Positions 22,429 to 37,400 of a stretch of 64,000 nucleotides of DNA are shown piece by piece. The DNA comes from Enoplolaimus lenunculus (lineage: Eukaryota > Nematoda > Enoplea > Enoplida > Thoracostomopsidae), in assembly GCA_030248215.1 (NCBI GenBank), contig JASANG010001649.1, positions 124,001-188,000 on the forward strand, written 5' to 3'. The notes under the pieces are model-generated. The model was not told where the DNA came from, searched no databases, and saw only the letters and a program-made list of their open reading frames with translations. Position numbers and translations under genes: made by a program. The stretch's first letter is position 1. Each line of letters opens with the position of its first letter.

Positions 22429-25400
22429 GTAAGTAAATTCAACTGTCCTGGTACATAAAAAGTTAGTTTTGTACCCACATCATCTGTGAACTGTATTCCT
22501 TTTGATTTAGTAAGCGTTGTAAATATTGCAAAGGTAGCATCAAAGAAATTTGAATTGTTTCATTTTTGCTTGGGCGTAAGCCTGCATAGGCTTATAGGCT
22601 TTCGCTTAATCTAAGGTTTACGCATAGACTTAGCTTTATTAGGATTATGCTTATGCTACTGTTAACGCTCCTTAAAATAACATTGGCCAACAAACGTCCA
22701 GGCCATGACATCCACCACTTTGATTTATTTCGAAAGATAAATTCAAATTTTGCGAGACAAATTTGCTTTTCTCGCCACCAGCCACAATAATGATCATTTG
22801 TGCCCCCAACTCCGCTTAGAAGTTGACAGGAGTCCACATGGAATACACCACCGGCGGATGCGGATTCACAACAAATTTCTGAAAGAGGTAGCGGTGCAAA
22901 CGCCATTTTAGTGCTAAACTAATGCTTTTATTCCTGTGTTAAGGAGTCCTAGGATGGGGTGACACCCTTCGATTCGTCAGTGAAATTGACCAGGACCTCT
23001 CGCAAGCTCGCATGTACTTGCCACCAACACAATAATATTAAACGAGCAAAGCGCAGAAATACTAAAATTGTACCATTTAGAAATTTTAACGGTTTAGCGT
23101 GGCAGGAATAATGATTTGAACACTGACGGACAATTAATATAATTCAGTTTTATGCGTTATCATGTTACTAGCAGTATTATATACAATACATAAACCATGG
23201 ACTCTGCAATATACATGCATTGATTTGTACGTGGGAGTTCGGCGAATTTTGATTGAATTTCAGCAAATTTTATGTCCTGAAATATTTGTGACATTTTAAA
23301 ACGGTGATTTGAATGTTTTCCTGTGTTCTGACAGTGTTTTATTGCGGTTGCGGTTTAGCGATGTGTAGTATATGGATGGATGGGTGGGGCCTGTGTGGTT
23401 TCTGAGTGTTAGAAAATGGTTGTGCGGCCCAGTATGAAACGGGCAAGGTTTTGTTTTGGAATTTTAGAGAGATTTCGTGAATTGTTTTCTTTCTATTAAG
23501 CTTTACTAAACTCAGTGGCACAGTAGCCGGTCTGCGTGTGGGAGGGGAGGGTGGGGTGGTGCTGAATAGGGGTAACAGTTCATATCTTTGAAGTAAAAAA
23601 ATTTTGCACAACAGAGAATGAAAAATTGTCTGAAAAACAGCACTGTCCCTGCTAATTATCGCACCTCAAGGCATGTGGTCTGTCTTGTTTTTGGATTAGC
23701 AGCTGCGTCCGCAAAAAATCATATTTTCGGAATGTCTTTTGTTTGATTATTTCCTTCTCCAACTCCCGGTGTTCATAATTAATAGGTTTTTATAAGTAAC
23801 TTTATTGATCTTCAAATATAATATGGAGTCAAATGTTATTTGCGAATGCTTACAAAGTATGGGCACAAAAACGTGTTGTCAGCACGCAAAATTGGTATGT
23901 TTATTAACTGTTTTCCTTGTTGTTTTATGTTCTAAAATGCTCAATTAAGGTGTTATATTTTGTCGATTTTAGCTATATAACAGTAGCCCAAAACTATAAG
24001 GATAAGCGTTGCGCTATGCTCGCTGGTCGGCATCGAAGGGCACCGAGTGTCGGCGTCCGGTGACGTGCCCTGGCAGATGGCGCCGTACCATGGCAGGTGG
24101 AGCCGTCCATCGGCGAACGGCGGCACCCGGCCTTGGACGGCGCCACTCGGCCTTAAGTGGCGCAGATACGTCTACAAAGGTATTGTCAACTGGCGTGCAT
24201 CTGGGCGCTTCGCGAATGAGTCATATAGACAAACATTAGGCATTTGTTGCTATTGGTGATTGCGGTTATATATATATACGATTTCATATTTCAGTATATA
24301 TTCGTTCGATAGACCTAAAGTTTATAAAGTTTAGCCTTTAGTGGTCACCAATTCTTGTGCGATATGCGCTGTTGATTTTTTGGCAAGAATTAAAAGCGGA
24401 TACGACAATAATGTTTAAGGCTCTTAAATGTCGTAAAAGATTATTTCTTCGCTTCCTTGGTCCACCATGAAGTTTTTGTGAAGTTTAGCAAACTCGTACC
24501 AGACATTCAGATATGCAAAGCGTGCAAATTCAGTAGGAATCTATATACAAAGTCAATACAGTTTTGGTTTAGGTTCATTTTATGCTTGGGCTTTGTTAAA
24601 AATTACTATGAACGTAATATGCGCTAGCCAGCCCGTATTACTTTGAAGGACGAACCATTTTTTGCGAGACTATAATAGAGCAGGCTTAAGCTTCTGACTA
24701 ATTTGTCGATTTGACTTAGGCTTAGTGACAGGCTTATCACACTGAGGCTTAGTTTTAAGCTTTGGAACATGCTTATACTATAGTTACGCCCTTCAGTGTA
24801 GCATTGGCCCGCTAGGCTATTAATCAGCTTAAATAATACTGTTTCAAACGTTAGTGTCAGACGATGCTATATGCATAGCTTACGCATGGGAGTCACTTGG
24901 GGTCGGGGACGTGTTCACCACATTCACTCTGTATCACCTAACGGGAAACAATTTATAGTTTCGGGGGTAATACTCATATGTTCTTCCACACCGATAATTT
25001 CTGTTTGGCCGAATAATCGAGTTTGGTGAACGGTGTTATTTTCAAAGAACTAAAGCGCCTTTAAAGTGAGGGCGTGGTCGGCATATCCCAATGCCTTGTG
25101 CAAACCATTTTGATACCGCAGCGATTACCAATTAATTTTAGAGTTTACACTTAACAAGATTATTAATATGTGCTATAATTAAATATCAAGTAGACAAGTA
25201 GTCTACGAAAGAATACGCTGGTGAAGTATAGAGAAAACTTCAATACCTGTAAGAATATACAATGTAACCGAGTGCAACGGAGGTGAGAAATACCGGAACT
25301 GGAGGTCGACAAAATGTGTTGGAGCCGGAACAGGAAATAAAACCGGCGGTACCGTGATATCACTGTATCAGGCAGTGGCCCATGTAAAGATCAGGGGCGG

Positions 25401-28400
25401 AATGTTTTTTGTGGGACTAGAATAGAATAAGCCTACGCTTTAGACTAATTTTTTGCTTGGCTTAGGCTTAGGCTTAGGCTTAAGAATAAACACATTCTTA
25501 CGCTTTGGCTTAGGATTAGGCTCAGGCTTAGGCTAAGGAATAAGCTTATAATACTGTTCCACCCCTGTTCGTTACTTTGGCCCAGTCAGTTAAAATAATG
25601 GTTAATTTGCTTATTTTGCCAAATATCTACAAAGCGTTGTCAAAAATTTATGATTAGGCTATTTTTTTAAAAACCCCAACAATTAACTCATGAAAATTGT
25701 TCCAAAACTTAAACACAAACGCACCGAATGATACAGTGTTTGTAAATCAAGGGAAAATTTTACAGCGGAAGTTGCTGAAACATCCGGCAGAAACTCTACC
25801 GGAGCCGGAGGCGACCCTCTGGTTGTATCTTGCAATGTAATTGTATTAAATGCTTAGGTAGGGTGGTGTAAATCAATTGAATGCTTTTTACGTTTTAGAT
25901 GAAAAATGCCCAACTCTTGTTCCGAGACAGGCATCGCATTAAGACATCGTTTTAAACTTAAAGGGTTCGCTTAGCATTGCTTAAGCTCAATTTATGTTAT
26001 GAATTGTATCGTTAAAGTAACTCAATTCAGATTAAGATGGGAACGCTCAAAACTAGGTTCAACGCCTCAAATTTACTATGCTGTCGTGCACGCAAGTACC
26101 AAATGATTTGCGGCTAACAGAAACCAGAAATTGTTTAGTAAAAGCGTAAAACATTTGGACGGTGCACGGAAAACAAACCAATTCGCCAGATGGTCGAAGG
26201 TCGAAGATACGCGCAGGAACGCATCTGTAAAACGGTGGCGCTGTGCTTATCGAGCGGCGCCTTTCGACGAAGTACGTCACCGGTCACGTACGATATCGCA
26301 AAGTGACATACGGTGACGGACGGCGCCGGACGTCATCAAATTATTGCGCCACCCTGAGACTGGCGAAGATATATATACACGCAGAAACCGGGCACTTCGG
26401 GTATCTTCACCAGTCTTACAGCAGATGCGTTCCTGACACTAACTGGAACTGTTCTGTTTTAACCCTGAATTTAATTTTGTTCTGGTTATACGCGAAGGGC
26501 AATCCTGTAGATAAAAGGGTTCGTTTACGGTTTTGGCAAATTCACATTGAAGCTTTGCCTGGACGCCAGGCTGAGACTGAATGTAGCAATCGAGGACTTT
26601 TGGGTTTATTTTGCTAACCAATTAGTCTAATCGGTTTTATGTGCACCGTTTCTGACGTTCGGCCGTCCGATCCAATGTGCAGAACAGGAGCGGAACAGTA
26701 ATATAAGCATATTCCTAAGCCTAAGTTTAAGCCTAAGCGTAAGAATGATCTTATACTTAAGCTGAAGCATAAACAAAAATGGTCTATTAAAGCTTAAGCT
26801 TACACTATTCCAGTCTCACGGAATAACGTTCCACCCCTGATCTTTACATGAACCGATGTTTGAAGAGACCACTTTATTTTTTTAATTTTACTTTAATCAC
26901 TTAAGAACAAAAAGCCAACAGAAATTTAAAACCAAATTGCCGGAACTGTGCGATGTCACGTATTGGCCAATCAGAGTCAGTTATCGTTCGCAGGCAATCA
27001 AGGTGATTTTTGTTATCACTCGCTAGCGATAAAACGATCAAGGAGGTAAATTTTGTGTCAGCCGCTCCTTGAAACATCCAGCTTTAGTTCCAAGTAGAAT
27101 ACGGTATTTCGGGGGGGGGGGGGGGTTGCAACGAAAATCAAGTTTACATTGTTTACTTTTACGCAATTTTTAATTTTTGTTCCATAAAATTGAACTAAAG
27201 ATGCATTCTGTGCTTCTTGAGCGCATGAGATCAATTTTGTATTGGCCCTGCATTATTTGAAAATTTCACAAGAGCCAATCAGTTACAGGGACGTCCCATA
27301 ATCGTAAGCTATTTTTATGCCTACAGAAGACGAGTCTAAATTGGTCAATGTATAGAAATTGGACCACGGCAGTAGTATAAGCATATACCTAAGCCTAACC
27401 TGGAAGCCTAAGCGTGAGATTCAGCTTAAGCAAAAAATGGTCTGAAGCTTAAGCTTTCTATACTCCGGTCCCAGAAAGCATTCTGCCCCTGATTTTTACA
27501 TGGGCCGCCTAAATGTAACCCTACAATATTGCTGTCCGCACAAAAAACAGAATACTCGTAAAAGTTAGACTACAATTTGTGTATAACTTCCATTGGTACT
27601 ATTCAATATCTTGGTTATTTTAACGTTATTTGATGATTTACTACAGCGTCAATCATATGTCACTGGGTCCAGATTTAAATGGTTTAATTTCTGAACCAAT
27701 TTTTTTTAAAAAGAATAAAATAAACTATTTACACGGAAATTAACCAAGACCAAATTTCCTGTTTTGGTAATAACTTAAGCAGTTCCGCCTTCGCGTTTGT
27801 GTTTTGGGTAAAGTTTCAACAAAAGCAATGATTTAGCTAGCAGAAATGCAAATACTGTTAAAATAACATGGTTTATGAGCTTCAAAATATTGCATTACTT
27901 TTTAACTATCGTATTACCAACGAAGCAATTTCCGTATCGTAACCTAACCGTAGTATAAACATACTCCTTCGCTTAGCCTAAATCTAAACGTAAGGATGTG
28001 GTTATATCTAAGCCTAAGTCTAAGTCTAAACCTAAGCAAAAAATTAGTGTAAAGCTTAAGTTTACTCTACTGCAGCCCTACAGAAAAACGTGGCGAGTTT
28101 GATATTAGGCCGTAACCTTTAAAACAACAAAGCGTACAATCCGGATCAATTAACTTTGAGGGGTCTTTTCTTGAAGTAAAACAAAATAACGGGGTGTAAA
28201 CTGCGAAAAACCAAATGAACAAAACGAGCGAGAATGTGGTAAAAATGTAACAAAAAATTTCTTTATTTATGAATCACTGGATCTAGACTTTCTTGAGATC
28301 TCTTGGCTTCGCGTTCTTAAGCGACAAACAAAGCCTACGGAAAGAAGGCCGGTCGAACTCACATGGGGCGATAAGAAGGGGCCCCTCTCAACGTCTATTA

Positions 28401-31400
28401 TTGCTCTCCCTTGACGGAAGAAATTCATGTGTTTTCTAAAAATTGTTTCTTATCCCCTTTTGTAAATTAATCATCACCTCTGTACAAGGCCCATGTGAAA
28501 ATAAGGAACGTTTTTCAGCTGGACTACGCAATAGAGTGGGCGTAAGCGTTAGACAAATTTTTTGCTAAGGCTGGGTTAGGCTTTGGTATAAGCTCATTCT
28601 TACACTTAAGCTTAGAAATATGTTTATACTACTGTTACGGCCCAGTTCTATATATTGGCCCTTTTTGCTAGCGATCCTGTGCTGCGGGCATTATATATGT
28701 AGACGAAATGTTCTGATAACAACAGATGATGATATAGAATGGTTTAAAAAAGCTATAGCAGATAAATTTACCATGAACCAACCATGGCATAAGCAATGAG
28801 TCGTTATATGGTATATGTCGTGAATTATGTCCTTTTGTGACAATCTTTCTTTATTTTTAACCCCGGGGTTTTTTTCTGGTTTTTTTTTGCAAAGTCAAAC
28901 CAAATGGTAGCTTGTTTTTGAAACCTACTTGATGAGCAACAAACGACCAATTTAGATTTAACAACGAAATTGTAACTCGTGGTAAATCAGATGGTAATTT
29001 CTAGCGTTTAGTGTTGTTTAGGCTGGTGAACGATTGGGCTTTTTTTATTTGTCGCCGGTTATCTTGGCCCGTAGCCAGCTCATCTTGCCAGGGAGGCAAA
29101 ATATTTTTTAAGAGGTGCATACAAGGGTTTTCAATGACTTACAAGCAAGGAGGAAAATTTTCTAGGGGAGGGCAAAATTCTTTCATGGGTGTTGAGCCCC
29201 CCGTGGCCGCCCTCTAGCTAGGGTCCCACGGATATCATATTTTGGGTCCAGAACAAAAAATAGATCATATAGCACGATCAGCAGTCGCCAATGCTATGCT
29301 ATCAGGTTCATACCAAGCCAACCATGATACAGATTGCTCCAAAAATGCCATAGAGAATTACATAGCACAAGTTAAATATAGGCGCCTATCTCCTGAAGAT
29401 AAGTCAACTGTGGGAAGAAAGACTAAAAGGCTTGATCTTACGCTTAGGTATAGGCGTACGTTTAGGCTTAGGCTTAGTCTTTGGTTCATGCTAATCAATG
29501 ACTATCAGGATTGTAATTTTCAAGACGCGCCTTCTGTATAACAATTTCTATTTTGACAGGTAAACTATTTTTTTCTGTTATCCTGCCATAATTTACCACA
29601 GTTGTGTGTCGAGGCCGCTGTTTCCGCTACCTGTTTCTTTTTCTGGTTTTAATTTCGAAGCTTCTTTGTAATTAGGTACTGATTTAATTGGTTTCAGGGC
29701 GGACACTAAAAAGGTTCTCGAGGTCACGCGAAAACCATTGCTGCCAAAAAACATCTTGAAGATGTTTCAGCTCTGCTTTATTTGATTGGTTAGTAACAGA
29801 GGCCAATGTATAGCACAGTGCCGTAATTGTAGCATAAGCATATTCCCAAGCCGAAGCCTAAGCCAAAACCTAGTGGTAAAGTAGCGTCTCACCACCAGCA
29901 ACAGAAAATTTTCAGGAGTTCCTACAAACGTTATTCGTAAGCTTAAGCTTAGTTTTTGGTCTCAGCCAGGCCCGTAGCCAGCTCGCCTTGCTTGGGGGGG
30001 CAAAGGATTTTTCGGAGTGGCATTCAAGGGTTTAAAATGAGTTACAAGCAAGGTTAAAAACTTTCTAGGGGGGGGGGCAAATTTTCCAAGGGGCTAGGCC
30101 CCCCCTGCCTCACCCTTGGCTACGGGCCCGGTCTCAGCCTAAGAATATTAAGCGTATTGCAAGCTGAAGCCTAAGCAGAAAACAATTAGTCTAAACATTA
30201 AACTCAACTATAGCGGAGAACCGCCCGCCAGTCAGCTATACATGGTCGAATTTACAATTTATTTCGGAGCAAAATAGTCAAAATTATAAACGGGAGCATT
30301 ATTAACAAAACAATAAAAACTTACAATGTTACAAATAACGAAACAGTGCAATTGTACTTATTTAAAGGCGTACAGGACCAGCCCTCTTTTCAATCATTTG
30401 TATAGGAGTCCACTTTTCGGATTCAATGACTATCTTGTTTTACGCTCCAAAATTTCGTTTATGTCCTGTTACGACCCATGTAAAAGTTCAGGGGGGGCGG
30501 AATATTTTTCTGTGGAACATGAAACGAATAATGTTAAGCTTTTATATTAATTTCTTTTGCTTAATAGATTTAGGATTAGGTATGAAGTAATTGTTACGCC
30601 TAAGTTTGGGCTTAAGCTTTTGCTTTAATTTAGGCTTATATTTGTAATACCCTGTAGATTCTGGTGAGGCGCTGTTTAAATTTTTAGCTCTGTAAAAACA
30701 ATACAAGAGTTCAAGCTGCTGTGTGCGAAATTTTTTTTGGCTCAAATCTTTTACAGCATTTTATCTTAGAGCTGAATAGCTGGAAAGTGTTAAAACATCA
30801 AAGATTCAATGAATTTTACAATTTTAAAGAAGTTCAGTATCAGAGTTTAAAATATACTCTGCGTAACTACTATCCGTATCCCATCATTAAAATTTTGGCC
30901 AATGTATGCAACAGGGCCGCTATAGTAGTATAAGCATATTCCTTATCCTAAGCCTAAACCTATAGCTAAGTGTAAGAAACAACTTATACCTAAGACTAAG
31001 CCTATGTAAAAAATAAGTCTAAAGCTTAACTTCACCCCTGATTTGAACCAGCAGTTTTGTCAATTCAGATTTGTGCCAGAAAGTATTTCAATATTAAACA
31101 AGTTGTCATTTGATTTTAAAGGCACTTTCGTCCGGTTTAATGAGGGTCAACTTTGTAATTCTATCACGATTTTGGTGCTTAAATTTTGTGGTTTAGTTCA
31201 TTAGCTAAGTACTTGTTCAATAATTTTCGCTATTTCGGCAACCACAGTAAATTTTGTCTACTGGATGCTTAAGTATAATCTGCGACGTTAGAAAATACAG
31301 AAATGTTGCCAAATCATGCTGAACTAAAGATATTTCTGGTTTTGTTGATTTTATTCCGTCTTTCGTATGTTGTAAGAATACATCTACTATGTCCGCGTGT

Positions 31401-34400
31401 TCTTTGGTCTGCTAGAATAGAAATATATTCTAAGTTGCCGATTTACTTTGATTAGCTTTCTTTATTTTCACTCTGAGTCATTTTTTCATATGTATACAAG
31501 TCAACAAATTTTGAATATTGTTTTGCAGCTGTGCAATTTTATGAATACAGGCTAGTAAACTATAGTGCATTTTTTGTGTCACCGAAAGCACAACGTAAAC
31601 TGGACTTGTACCATTTGAGAGGCGAGGTGGTGCAGCCATCATCGAAAAGTTTTGGCCCCATAGCAAACTTTTAGCGCCACTTGTGAGTAACGTGAAATCC
31701 GAACACGGCCGTGGCCGCCTTGAAGCTTTTTTAGGCCACTTGGCCTGTTGATCTGTAGACGGGCTTGAACGGAATATCGACTCTATTGTGTTTTGAACTT
31801 TTTCTTAAAATTAAGCATGGTATTGCACGCTTCGCGTTAATAACTTTGTAGTTTGTCACGTACTCATTAAACATTTTTATGTGGTAATGCATTATTGGTA
31901 AAACATTTAATTTTTAATATAGTATGCACAATAGACGTTTTTCCGTCTACTTTGTTTGTTTGAAAATTTGTCGCTACATAAATATAAGGTAAATAACAGA
32001 GTGCGATCGGATACCAAAAAATGCCGAACCTGGAGCCGAGCCGGATAATCAAAAATCCGGCCATATCAGGAGCTGGGTAGGTAATTCAAATCTAATACAA
32101 GATGTCCCACTATTCTATGTTTTTGCAGCGTTGCGTTCGGTTTCAATGTATGTTTGAACCATGTACGTACTTTTAAGCGCATCCAGTTTTTCTTAGGTGC
32201 ATCAGATAGAAGTGGTATAGGATAAGAGATGTGAATCTCGGTCTCGGCAAGTTTTGGTATTTTGCAGGTTTTGGCCTCGGTTTATGAATCTCAGTGACTT
32301 GGAACCCAGATCAGAAGTCGAGGATTCGACAAATATTTTTAGGTATTGACAAAAAATTGTCCGAGATCGTGACTTTTCATGGCGAATCTCGGTAGTCAGG
32401 TCTCGGGCTCGGGTCTTGGTTTTTAACCGAGACCGGCGTTGCTTGCTTAATATTGGGGATATTATTTTGCTTGGGCTTGGCCTAAATTTAGACTTATTTT
32501 TATGCTTGACTTTAACTTAGGTTTAAGAATTGGAATGCGCTGAAATACGTATCACTGGTTATCTATCAGGGTTTCCAGCGTTATCGTAACCCGATAGAGA
32601 TTGCAAGGTATACAAACACATGCAGACATTTACAACACATTTATGCAAGAAAAAATATGTAAAAGTATGTTAATCATTTCCGTGGCAGTTGGCATAAATA
32701 CAAATAATGGTTTCAACTTTTTGAAACTTTTAGAAAACATCCGGCAAGAATAGTGTTCGATATTGCAAGACCTATTTGTTTAGAACCATATCAGGTTATC
32801 CAAAATTTCAGACAAACACATTTTTTCATTGTTAAATTTGAATTGGCCGCTTGTGCATTGTATTTTGCTTCAATACATGTAACTAATCGTAGATTAGTTC
32901 AAAAATCAGCGAATTTCTTCAGATTCGTCAATATATATTGATTGCCAAGAGGGTCAGGGCGCATCATATAATTTTTTCCTCCTTGAGCTATTTTCGCTTG
33001 ATGTTACACGCAACAACATGTACATATAAATCCCACCTGCCTCGTCTTATCGGCATAACAACGTATTAAATAGCCGGACAATTTTCTATCAGTCAAAAAC
33101 CATATATACTCTATGAACTAGCTATGTATCCTCGACGTTGCTCTTGTGTTTTTTAACTTGCCTTTGTCTAAGTTTTTTTGCTATTGTCACTATTTATTAT
33201 TGCCGTCGCACGCAATCAGAAACGAAAGTTTCAAGTTGTGAATAGGGACCATGAATGTCGAAGTGTGAAGTTTAACGTTTTAGTAGCGACTGATTTTGCC
33301 ACCCTTGTTAATTATACTGGCCTGGCCAATAATTTTAAGCTTAAACCTAAGCTTGTGAACACCGGAGCATTTAGCCTAATCCTAAGCCTATTCCTAATCC
33401 TATGCCATAAGCCTTTTAGTCTTTAAGTCCCCCTGTCTCCTTGTCTTTCAGAGAGCAGGTACCTATAATTGGCGCGAACCGATTTTGCTGTACTTGTAAG
33501 AACTTCTGTATTGAGCAGGTTTAAACGGATACTAAAAATAACGGAAACGGATAGTGATCAAATTAACGGAAGCGGAAAACGGATATATTGAGGTATAAAA
33601 ATTTCAAAGATGATGTATTTTTCTGCCAACAACAATACAGACGTGCAAATATTCATCGGGCTTTCTAAAATTTTGCCGAAAAAATAGCGGACGCATCGAA
33701 ATTTTTAAGATCTTGGTTGAATTTTGTAAGTTTTATTTCATTTTGAACAATTAGCTGCATATCTGTGATGAAAAATTGCCGGATATATACATGATTTAGA
33801 AATAATTTTTAACGTAAAAATAACAGAATTTCCATTTTTTGAATAACGCAAACGGAAACAGAAACGGACACCGACTTTTACCAGAAACGGAAACGAATAT
33901 TCGGTTACACCTTGGTAATAAGTGAGTATATCTGTTAATTGGACTATTCTCAAATATCATTTAACTCGACTAAGATCGTCTCTCATTTCTACTACCCCAA
34001 ATACGGAAACCCTTCAAACCGAAGGTGCCTCTCACAGTATTTTAAAATACGGAATTTTAGCAATCAATCGGCCTTTGTACCACTGTATAATATATTCTTT
34101 CTTTTCGCTGGTAAACACTCGCGATCATAATTATAATGTAAAAATTTCAACATTTCTTGATTTGGGTAGGCCCATCACAATGAATTTAAAAAGACTGCTC
34201 TTGTACAGTCGGGACGCCTCGGTTTATGCTTTTTGTTGTCGGTTTTGCTTTTCATGAAAGATCACTGTTATGCGAACTTTGTGTCGAAAAACTAATTGAT
34301 TTTTAGTACAGCTGAACAATGTTTACAATATAACCGCAACAGTAGTATCAACATGTTCCTATGCGCAAAACTAACCGAAGCGCAAACATAGGCCTATAAT

Positions 34401-37400
34401 TAACCAAAAGCCTAAGCCTAAACATAAGCCTTACCCAAAAACTAATCTAAATGATAAGCTTACTTTATTGCAATCCCGCTGAAAAACCCTCTGATTTTGA
34501 CATTGGTCGCTGAGCGACGAACCGCTGTTCATCGAAACATGAAGCCTTCAAAACCAATTTCTCCTGAACAATATCCACAATTTATGAATGAAACACTTGT
34601 CATTGATTTTACTACACGAACACATATTCAGTATTGTTTTCTAACATAATTTATTATTTTTTCTGTTCAGAAAATATCGATGGCGTGGGGCCAATTGCTA
34701 AATCTCTTAATCTGGCCAAGGCCTGCATCTAAAGTCGTTGTAGTACAACTGTATCAGGTATTGCCAATGGCTCAGTTCTGTTCGGCAATTTATCACGGTA
34801 AAGCCTTTGATCTTGTTTCCTAACCATGCTTCACAATATGTCTATCTGTGGGTATATAATAAAGAGATATGAGTTGGCTTTGTGGACTATGATGTTTTTG
34901 TAACAAGTTGGTATAGTTTACCTTGGCCAATGTTTCTTTGAATGACGTAGTAGTAAGCATTATCGTACGCCTAAGCCAAGGCCTATATAGCATCAGCGTA
35001 AGGATAGGTCTATAACTAAGCCTAGGCCTACACCTAATACAAAGTGTAAGCAACAAGTTGGTCTACAGATTAAGCGTAGTCTCAAAGTCTCAAATTAACA
35101 TTGGCCGATAGCATTTTGGAAAATTTTACATCGAGGGTTTATATTCATAATTTAGGGTACATAACTTGGATAAAAATAGCAGGGGTTGAAAGGAACAGGC
35201 CGTAGACAGCTCACGCTGGGAGGAGCTAACCATTTTTCTGGAGACGCATACATGGGTTTCAATGACTTACAAACAAGGCAGACAATTTTCTCAGGGGGTG
35301 CGAGGGCTGAAATCCCTTGGCGGCCCTCTGGCTACGGGCCAGCCTTGGAGCTGGGGTCTGGTTTGTGCAAGCGCAAAAAAATGCCAACCGAGAATAGTCG
35401 TCAACGATTACAGCCTAGCTTCTTAACTTGTCTATATGCTAACCAATCCCATTGTCTGAACTATCCAAATGGAACCATCGCGGCTTGCGCCCTCTAACTG
35501 GGGTCGAAACCAAAATTTTGTATTTGATTCAGCACTAAAATAGTGTTCGGCTTTTTTCCCTTTTCGCTTGCGAAATTTTTCCACTATTAAATCTCGAGCG
35601 GCTTCGTTTTAGAACTTTCTGGATCCGTCACTGCACTAAACAAACAATGCGTAACTGTGGGGCGGACCGTTTTTGTCGGGACCACAATAGTATAAGCTTA
35701 AACATATATAGACTAATTTTCTGCTTAGTCATAGAGCAAGGCTCAGGACTATGATTAGTTATAAGCTTATCCTTACGCTGAGCCAAAAGCTTCGGCTTAG
35801 GCTTAGGCTTAGGAATATGCTTGTACTACTAGTACAGCCCTTGGCTATATATAAACTACAATATTTCAATCAATAGTTGAATAAATACCCCCCGGTGTTT
35901 TGAACGCTTTCTAATAGAAGGATCCGTTCATTGACTCCCAAACTGCTTTAGTCGAGCGGTTCTTGTAAGCACCTTTACCCGATATATCCCCGAGTTCACA
36001 TTCAAGCTTGAACACAAGTCTCAGATGAAATTGAAAATATTCATGCGAGAAAGGGTTAATTTTGAACAGTTCAGACTCAGACAGTTTTAGTATACTCTGT
36101 TCTGTCTTGCTTCATATCGTTTAGCTAAAACTGTCTTAGTGTCTTCTAAAGGCGTGAAGTTTGTCACATACATGTATTTTACTAGCAAGCCAGCAACCTC
36201 AGTTGTACTTTAGCTCGGCATATAGCAACCCTTCACACATTCTATATTTCATTTGTTGCCGGCTCTGCTTGGGCAAACACTATCAAATATGGTGGCTGTA
36301 CAACATTCAATAATAACTCATAATGACCACAATGCCCTTAAGGCAGCTGATTTGCGACAGCAGGGATGGATATTTGCCTATAGTCCATGTACCTCTAGCG
36401 ACGTCCCGTTTTTTCGCACGACTGCAATAGATTAGGATTCGATTTTTTGACTATTCTTGCCTAGACTTAAGCTTGTGCTCTGAATTAACACTTATATTTA
36501 CGTTTTAGTATTAAGCTTTGAAAGTGCGCATTCTTGAGCAACGGCCCTAAAACTAACGTTAGCCGCATCGATAATCATGTAGTTAATGCCATTTTGTGAT
36601 ACCTCTTTACTAAGCTGGGTCCGTAGCTGGAATGAGCCATGTCCCGGATGGATCATAATAAAGGCCAGTAAGGCTCGCGGTCTCTGGGCCCACGCCTTCA
36701 GGAAGACCATGACGAATGAATCAAAACTTAAAATTTTACGAAGATATTTTGAACCACGGTTTTCTGGGCGCAGTTTACCCATGAGCCCGTACAGGGCCAA
36801 GACGATCTCATTTCCGACTAAAATCAGCGTTAGTGCAGCCAGTGCTTTCCGAAATTTTGTACTGCTTTTTGTTGTTTTAAACAACGGATTCGACCCCGTA
36901 GCAAAGAGTTGGCCGGGGGGCTCACCCACCCTGGAAGAACTTCGCCTCCCCTTAGAAAAGTTTCAACTTTATCAAGGTAACCGGGCTACGGGTCTGAACG
37001 GCAAGGACCCGTGTTGCTGTCACCTGACAAATGGCATATATGCCTAATAACAACCGTGTGTTTCTTATATTAATTTAATTCATGTGTAATACTGAAACAA
37101 TCTGCACAGCTTAAGATAGTAAAAGTTTTAACCTTATTTTTAACTAAATTAGATTAACATTAGCGAGTTTATTTTTAGAGTTTCATAGCGTTAGTAGCTT
37201 TAGGTTCAGGCTGTTTGCGACCCAGAATCTGTCGATAGTTAAATTTCTGTCTCAAAGAATTTTGAAGTGATTTTTTAAATTTAGGAAATTCGCTAAAACC
37301 GTAAGAGAATTTTTAACCACACGGAACGATGTTGGTTTAAAATTTGGGATTTAGCACCCAGGGCAGCGGCGTAGCTAGGATGCCCCATGTTACTTTAAGG

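Noticed and set aside
26243-26617. 124-residue plus-strand frame
   Set aside because: It overlaps the GC-rich dispersed repeat, where stop codons are rare, and shows no protein features.
36498-36929. 143-residue minus-strand frame with a hydrophobic stretch (ALAALTLILVGNEIVLALYG)
   Set aside because: Its ends run into MITE-A2 and MITE-B sequence, the opposite strand is open as well, and no splice partners or family match were apparent.
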